Shown here: in pieces, positions 57,766 to 64,000 of the stretch
Layout: each line of letters starts with the position of its first letter
Numbering within the stretch: position 1 is the stretch's first letter
NCBI GenBank assembly: GCA_963971425.1
Contig: OZ020526.1
Span: 17,017,173 to 17,081,172, forward strand
From: Bryoerythrophyllum caledonicum
Lineage: Eukaryota; Streptophyta; Bryopsida; Pottiales; Pottiaceae
Direction: 5' to 3'
DNA: 64,000 nucleotides
Notes under the pieces: model-generated
Databases searched by the model: none
The model's input: the letters and a program-made list of their open reading frames with translations, nothing else
What the model was told of the DNA's origin: nothing
Program-made: the position numbers and the translations under genes

Positions 57766-58740
57766 TTAACCCTTTAAGGCCTAATGACCATATATGAGTC
57801 GTTTACAGGTTTTACAGGCCACCTTGAAGGGAAAAAAAGACACCATGGAGGATGATTGGCATTTATTGAGACCATTGCCACAACGATTGGTACAAGCATC
57901 AGCAAGTTTCAATGATTTTTGCGAAGTGGCCACCTCTGTCGGAGTTGAAAAGTAAGATTTAGTGGCATCTCCAGTTTGTCTATGAACAAGATCGGCACTA
58001 GAGGCATCAAAGCAAGCATTTTGATGGTGTTTGCCCGAGACTAGCGATGTAGGAAAGTGGAAAGTATTTGTTGCATGGATGCTGTTCGGCACAATCTATT
58101 ATGCTCATAGATTCTTCCATTGTCCAAAGTTTGCTCGTCTTCAAAGGATTAACCTTCAAGAACCTTCAAGCTAAGCTCTGCCAATTTCTAATCTCTCTTT
58201 TTTTAACAAGAGATTACTTATTAGGCTTTTCCATTTTGGATTACTCCTCGAATTGCTATATACATTTCACTTCTATCATGACTTCATATGTTCTAACTTG
58301 CGATTATGGCTCATTAACATAACTCCATATGCCCTAAACTTGCGGTTATATTCCATAATCATGACTCCATATGTCCTAAACCTTCATTTATATCTCATGA
58401 TCTTGCTTGCTTCTGCGTGACCTAATTCATTACCATGCATGATGTAATCATTAATATATGGTGTTCTTTGAACCAATCTTTTACTTCAAAGTACATAATT
58501 GGTTTTCAAGAGACTTTCCAACAATTCCATCAATCCTTTAAGGCCTAATGTCCATTTCTAGGTTGTTTGGGTATGTTAATCTCTGTAGCAAGCACTACAA
58601 CCCACCTCCCCAAAAAAATTCAGGAAAATTTAGAGTCAAAACAAGATGAGCATCTACCAAGACCACATCCACCAAAATTAATGTAGGCATTGGCAAACTA
58701 CAATGATATTGGGTACCCTCTGTAGATGATGTTTGTAGGC
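57766..58740. repeat. Two diverged copies of a repeat starting CCTTTAAGGCCTAATG
   Basis: CCTTTAAGGCCTAATGACC at about 57772 and CCTTTAAGGCCTAATGTCC at 58536 start two segments, both later having a GAT..GCAT..ACCA..CCA series and CAATGAT, ending near CCTCTG. Same strand, about 765 bp apart. Confidence 0.6.
58281..58405. repeat. 42-bp tandem repeat, three units
   Basis: ACTTCATATG (58281), ACTCCATATG (58322) and ACTCCATATG (58364) start successive units, each continuing with TYCTAAACTTGCG-like sequence and an ATNAT.ATG end. Confidence 0.75.
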
Positions 58741-59338
58741 GTTAATGGATCAAAAAGGAGTAAGAGAATACCATCTATTGATGAAGCGCTTGGTTCAAAG
58801 ACTTTTAAAGCATTGTCAATGAGCATTGGTGTCAGGGTAACAGAACACTCATCCAATGTAGAAGATCACATTGTCGATGGTGATAACAATCACAAACATG
58901 GATCCACCAATAACAAATGCAATAATGATGATTTTCTTGCCATTGGAAAAAAAATCATCAAAATTGCTAGTATGTTTACATTTGGAACTCATTAGTAGGT
59001 TCCAAATGTAAACCTAAAAGTGAATTCCTGTAACCTCTAATACGCCTCTGACTTCGCTTGCGCATCAAGAGTTCGTTTGTCCTGCATGCACCTGCAACAT
59101 TCAAAGTATTACAAACACTTGCAGGGCAGGAGGACATGATCAAAACATGCCCAAAGACCAGAATAGGTCCGTAGGAACTCCAACTTCGTGATTACTATAT
59201 GATGTCCATGGATCTAGTGTACAAGTGGATTTTATGCCACCTGAATCGCCCCGAGCTAGAACATGTCCGTGGTATACATCTCATGTGGAATGGGAAAGGG
59301 CACAGAAAAATTACGGGAGAAAAAGGCCTCGGAGCTGT
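58741..59338. other. Spacer 3' of the LRR-SAPS-like gene
   Basis: An 89-codon plus-strand frame (58726-58995) starts inside a repeat and shows no family, so it is not called. The right end is the likely 3' UTR of the minus-strand gene. Confidence 0.4.
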
Positions 59339-62300
59339 TCAAAAGCTGCAGAAGAAGGACGCCATGGATCGTGACAAAAGAGGCTTTGGTCCCCCTAAAT
59401 CGCCGGTTTGCTCTGCCACTAGCTTGCTCAATGGCCCACCCGCTCCAGCATAGGTCGCCCATTCCTCACTTTGGTGTAATAGCTCCTGTAGACATGAAAC
59501 CCACGTCTCATGTTCAATTCACGAGGCTACTCTTACAACGTCGAAAATGAATGTAACAATCTCTATCCAATTGTTGAATTTCTGTGCAACTCATACAAGA
59601 TCTTTACATAAGGGACGGAGTGGTTATGGAAGTTACCTTGAATGATGCGTCCTTATCTCCTAGCACCTGCAGGCTCCGAGAAAGCTTTACAATGTATCCA
59701 CCATATCTGAGACAGCCGTTCACGAAGGAAAACTTATTATGAGAATTGTGATAATTGAACACATAATTCGCGTCGTCTTCTAGGCAAGCTTATGTCGCCA
59801 GACACTGCTGAACTACGTTTCTTGTCATTTAGACAACCCCCCTTCCAGGCCTGGATTTTGCAAAATCCGAAGTCAGAAGTTAGGAAGTCTAGCAAGAATT
59901 TGAAGCCAGAATGTTTTACACCTAATGGCATTACGTAATGCCGAGTGCATACTCCAGTTTTACAAGAGACAAAAAACTCCTACTATCCACTTACCCGGGT
60001 CTTTTGCCCATACTCAAAGCAGCACATTCACTCCCAACTTTGGCACACAAGTAGGGAAGCCCGGTACTACCAGTAAGAGCCGCTGAGCACAAAGGAGCTC
60101 CAGGTCGACCTAAAAGTGCCTGGATGCGGCAACCAAGGAAATTAGGCGTTCGAGATTTATTATCACTGATTTAAAACGTATCAGAATAACTCGCTTGCCT
60201 CAAATGCACGAGACAATTTCCAAAACTGTATTCATCAGTACGATATTAGACACATTCTAATAGGTAAAAACACGGCAATTGTTTCGTATTCCTATTTGGA
60301 TAAATACTCTCTTGTATCAGATTCTTACGTTAAAGCTAACAATGATTATTTTCCAAAGAGAGAATTAACTTACAAGAAAACATTTGCATAGAGAACCTTG
60401 CAAAATGCTGTTCCAAGGATATTGGAAGAAGAGGGCTATGAGTCTGCCTGGAACAGCCTGGGCTAGGAGTTGGCTATCCATAGCAGGGCACCCTGCCTCA
60501 AGTAGCTCCCCAAGCACATTAACCACAGCTATGCGATGTAAACCTGCAGATGCTTCTTCGGTGCGACGTTGGGTCTGATGTGGTGCTGGAATCACATCCA
60601 GAATGCGAATCAAAGTCTTCACCTCTTCTACTACTTCCTTTACACCCTGCTCATATCAGCACCACAATACTAAAACATGCGCCGCGCATTGCAGACGTAT
60701 AGTAAACCAACAGGAGTCATAATCACACTACAGGCTAGACATGGAAATCTGGATTTCAGTCCTCACTAATACTTGATATTCAAGAGAAGATATGCAGCAC
60801 AGCATTTGAGTTGGCATATGTTGCTTTTATATAAGAAAAACAAGCAGTTCTAATGTGATTAGGTCATGTAGGATCCAAACCTTGGGAAGCTGATCAAGAG
60901 ACGTCCACTCGGGCAGATGTGTTCGATGGAGTTCCAACAACTGAGCTAAGATTCCTCCTAGATGGTGTACGTTTGTAGCGAAATCTGCCGAAGACGAAGT
61001 TTTAGTTGAACTCTGCTGTAACACCCGTACCAATGCCTCTGCCTGCATCACAGCCGTATCAGGAACATCGTCCCCGGTCACGAGCATTCACAGCAACTCC
61101 AAAGCACGGGCAGACGAACCAAATCATCACTAATTGATTCAAAACATGCCAGGTATCCACAGCGTTGCACATGAGGACAACGGCAATATTACTAATTGTT
61201 CCTTTGAAACCGAAACCCACAGCATTGCTTGCTACTCCTACCTGCTCTTTTAGAACAACAGTATGCACTAGCGCCTAACACATGCCCTGCCTGATGCTTA
61301 CTATTTCCTACCTGCTCCTCCAGAAGTCGGGGGTTGCAAGCTCGCTGCCGTTGTGCACCGGCAAATAAGTTCGTGGCTTCAGGATCTTCAGGTCCACCAG
61401 CCTCCGTGCAATTGCCAATCCATTTGTTCCTTGGAAAGCTCTCTTGCCAATCATTTCTCATGGACAATTCTGATTCTCTCTCTTCAGTTGGTTCTTTTTC
61501 CATATCATACTCGACCTGGAGTCAAGAAAGAAGAAGGTCCTCAACAATGAATTTCGCTCATTGAATCCCCAGATTTGGAGATACTATGAACCTGTAATTA
61601 AGGCAAAACTACAGAATTGCATAGAGCTATACACGAAGCAATACAGCAACGGTGAAATGCTAACAAACCGCGATAGCACAATCAACAATCAATATAGAAT
61701 GTTCTGATGAGGCACCTCTGACCATACCTTCCCACGAAACAAGCCTCCCGCAATGTACCAAAAAGACATTAAAGACAACACCGAACTAAACAGAAAAGAC
61801 GGGTCTGACATGTATATGATAATGTAAGAAGATTTTGTCGCAATTTGTGTCTGACGTACCATGAGTTGATTACGCAAATGATATAATCCAGCAAGAAGTT
61901 CTCGACCTTTACTGCTGATGGGATTACCACGAAGATTTATATGAATTAAATTCGGAGCCATTCCAACAGCCAAGACTCCCGTTAAGAAGTTCATGCCTTC
62001 ATCTGTAATAATATTGTCTGAAAGGTCGATCGATGTCACTGACGTATTATCCTTCAAAGCTGCGAAGAGCTGCATCAAGTCCAACAAAGCCCCTGCAATC
62101 GCTTGTAAGCCAAATTTTTAATAAATGATAGGAAAGTCGTCCATAATCTCCAAACAATAAGGAAAATTTAATTAGTCTGCAAGTCTGATATACACACGAG
62201 TGATGCACAAAACCGTTGTTGCAACCACTAAATGTAGCAACAAAAATCAACCATGAGGTGAACGAAGTAAAGCGTGTCAGAATGTCGCCCTCACTTTGCG

Positions 62301-63098
62301 AGTACGGTCGTCAGTGATGCGACACTTGCTGAGTTGCATCCAAAGAAAATTTTCATCGTTCCTCATGGCCTCCAGCGTCAATGCATACCTGGGATTCCAT
62401 ACAACATCACCGATATCAGTTGCAAATAATGCATCTCATCTGCAGTTTCTTTAACTCCAACCACACAAAAGAATCACGCACAGATCACTGATGACGTATT
62501 GGCAACAGAAAAATGTATTTCAAGTATAGAGGCCATCAACTGGATAGATACAGTTCTTGCGAACAATAAGATTTCCCTAGAAAAAATTTCCATCCACCTG
62601 AAGATATCGCAAAAACATTGATGTCACAGCTCAGCCCGTTGCGAGAAATAAAAAATTGCAGCACGGAAACAAAGCTACACACAAGCGTAGAGACCACAGC
62701 GAACCTTTTATCGGCAGCGTCGGGCGGAAGCATCTCCACATCCGGAAGAGGAGACTCTTCCTCCTCCAGTTCTGCCTCAATGTCTTTCTCCTACAAGTGC
62801 CAAATCAAGGAAACTAACTCTCAATTGCCTTGCGATTAGTCAATATTTACATAAATAAAACTCGTTCAAGAAATGTCACGGCCATTATTCGTAAAAGAGA
62901 GCGGGAAAACAAACAAAAAAAAACACGAGCCAATCACCTAAAATAAAAACGAGATGAGATCACTTCCAAAAAACAATCCAATCGAGCTCTCATCGCTCTG
63001 AATTGCAAGAAACAAAAATCCTCCCTCGAAATACTGATCTGATCCCGAATTCTCTCCTCAGCGGCATTGGAGTCGTCTCGTGCGTCCACAACCGCCAT
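59339..63098 (-). CDS. LRR protein with a SAPS-like (PP6 regulatory subunit type) C-terminal half
   Basis: Ten exons join in phase to 501 residues: 63098-62964, 62790-62705, 62388-62295, 62069-61860, 61515-61312, 61042-60881, 60646-60374, 60119-59995, 59706-59637, 59485-59339. The N-terminal part has an acidic stretch (EAELEEEESPLPDVE), then leucine-rich repeats of NLR-inhibitor/RI type (TSVTSIDLSDNIITDEG, LIHINLRGNPISSKGRELL). The C-terminal half resembles SAPS proteins: VVNVLGELLEAGCPAM, RLIALFFQYPWNSIL (the family has LFF.Y.WNN.LH), RPGYGGYIVKLSRSLQVL (compare GYMGHLT.IA) and LLHQSEEWATYA. SAPS proteins bind the PP6/Sit4 phosphatase. The SAPS match is from memory of motifs and the half is short, so function is uncertain. 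An extra small exon between 61312 and 61042 cannot be excluded. The start at 63098 gives the shortest product; the frame is open upstream to 63674. Confidence 0.65.
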
Positions 63099-63249
63099 TG
63101 ACGCTAGGGTTAGAGGAAATAGGAAGTGGAGGGATGGACTCACCATAGTGGCTGATGCAGCGACGAGGAACGGCTGTGGCTGAAGGAGTGGGCGGAGCGG
63201 AGCCTCACATGGCGATGGCGATAAGGGATGAGGGATGGGGCTTGAGTGC

Positions 63250-63288
63250 GCTCCAGGACCGGCAGCAGGAGTAGCAGCAGCAACAGCA

Positions 63289-63328
<40 letters not shown>

Positions 63329-63335
63329 CAGACAC
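63250..63335. repeat. GCA/CAG trinucleotide repeat
   Basis: A run of GCA/GCAGCA units, interrupted by GGA and ACA, about 60-80 bp long. On the minus strand it would give poly-Ala or, in the other frame, poly-Leu. It lies within the region upstream of the LRR-SAPS-like gene. Confidence 0.9.
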
Positions 63336-63409
63336 AAGTGATTCTGATGATTGTTGAAAGACTGCGCGCAAGTCTGCCTCTGCCATTTGCATCATTCTCT
63401 TCGTTCCCT

Positions 63410-63690
63410 CGGGAAGGTGCTTCACTTTTCCTTTTTCTTCTCCTTTAAAGTGCCTCTTCACTTTAACTTTTTCTCCTTTAAATTTCCGATTCACTTTTAC
63501 TTTCTCTTCTCCTTTAAAGTTCCTCTTCACTTTTCCTTTTTCTTCTCCTTTAAAGTTCCGCTTCACTTTTCCTTTTTCTTCTCCTTTAAAGTTCCGCTTC
63601 ACTTTTCCTTTTTCTTCTCCTTTAAAGTTCCTCTTCACGTTTCCTTTTTCTCCTCCTTTAAAGTTCCGCTTCACTTTTTCATATTTCCTT
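63410..63690. repeat. 36-39-bp minisatellite
   Basis: About seven units of CTTTTTCTTCTCCTTTAAAG followed by TTCCNCTTCACTTTTC. Read on the minus strand in frame, each unit gives about 12 residues, KRNFKGEEKGKV. The frame is open from 63674 through to the LRR-SAPS-like exon 1. Confidence 0.85.
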
Positions 63691-63960
63691 TTCCTTCGAT
63701 TCGCCGTTAAAGTTCCGTTTCACTTTCTTATGTTTCCTTTTCCTTTCTATTTGCCTTCGAAGTTCCGTTTTTCTTTTTCATATATTTCCTTTCCCTTTTT
63801 AATCGCCTTCGAAGTTCTGTTATTCTTTTTCATATATTTCCTTTTTCTTTTTAAACTCCTTGGAAGTTCTGCTATTCTTTTTCGTATTTTTCCTTTTTCT
63901 TTTTATTCGCCCTTAAATTTCCCTTTTGCTTTTCATATTTCCTTTTCATTCCGCTTTATT
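63690..63960. repeat. Longer-unit pyrimidine-rich repeat, continuation of the minisatellite
   Basis: About four units of roughly 55-60 bp start with AAGTTCTGTTATTCTTTTT-like sequence and continue CATATATTTCCTTTTTCTTTTT. They look like a degenerate, expanded form of the neighbouring array. Confidence 0.7.
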
Positions 63961-64000
63961 TGTGAGGGTGTCTTCTAATGATTGGTTTCAAACTATGGAC

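Noticed and set aside
59530-59595. Extra exon encoding KFNNWIEIVTFIFDV in the LRR-SAPS-like gene
   Set aside because: It can be spliced in phase, but joining ..DASFK directly to ELLHQSEEW gives a more family-like sequence.

Overview
The window is nuclear DNA of a land plant. Evidence: GT-AG introns in every cellular gene, a plastid glycolate/glycerate translocator, a plant MRS2-type magnesium transporter, a HUA2-like PWWP/CID protein, a group-3 LEA protein, and plant transposons (Copia and Ty3/gypsy LTR elements, a CACTA-type MITE, PIF/Harbinger-like MITEs). GC-rich exons sit in AT-rich spacers. A bryophyte or other early-diverging plant is my guess, not something proved here. I see no tRNA, rRNA or CRISPR.

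Layout. 1-2.6 kb: direct-repeat-flanked debris with a membrane-protein fragment and a shortened bromodomain. 4.1-9.3 kb: a full-length decayed Copia element with LTRs and a TAAAC target duplication. 10.1-10.9 kb: a dead Tc1-like DD34E transposase. 11.05-11.22 kb: a 175-bp CACTA MITE. 11.4-14.3 kb: an intact intronless 963-codon ORF that looks like a dsRNA-virus coat protein fixed in the genome; this is the most unusual item. 15.1-16.6 kb: an unrecognised spliced gene. 18.1-20.0 kb: LEA gene (minus). 20.6-23.1 kb: MRS2 transporter (minus). 24.2-27.0 kb: ArfGAP (minus). 28-37.5 kb: gene-poor, AT-rich, with diverged duplications and a heavily decayed gypsy pol at 32.5-33.5 kb. 38.4-40.1 kb: small conserved plant protein (plus). 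40.65-44.0 kb: PLGG1 (plus). 44-47.3 kb: transposon remnants. 48.1-55.7 kb: 13-exon HUA2-like gene (plus). 55.7-59.3 kb: repeats. 59.3-63.1 kb: LRR plus SAPS-like gene (minus). 63.4-64 kb: minisatellite.

The cellular genes do not form one pathway: they act in membrane traffic (ArfGAP), Mg2+ transport (MRS2), stress protection (LEA), photorespiration (PLGG1), transcription/RNA processing (HUA2-like) and perhaps phosphatase regulation (SAPS-like). Many mobile elements touch genes: one MITE family forms the apparent 3' UTR of the ArfGAP gene and sits in intron 1 of the HUA2-like gene. Exon borders were set by hand from splice consensus and phase; they agree in phase throughout but have no transcript support.
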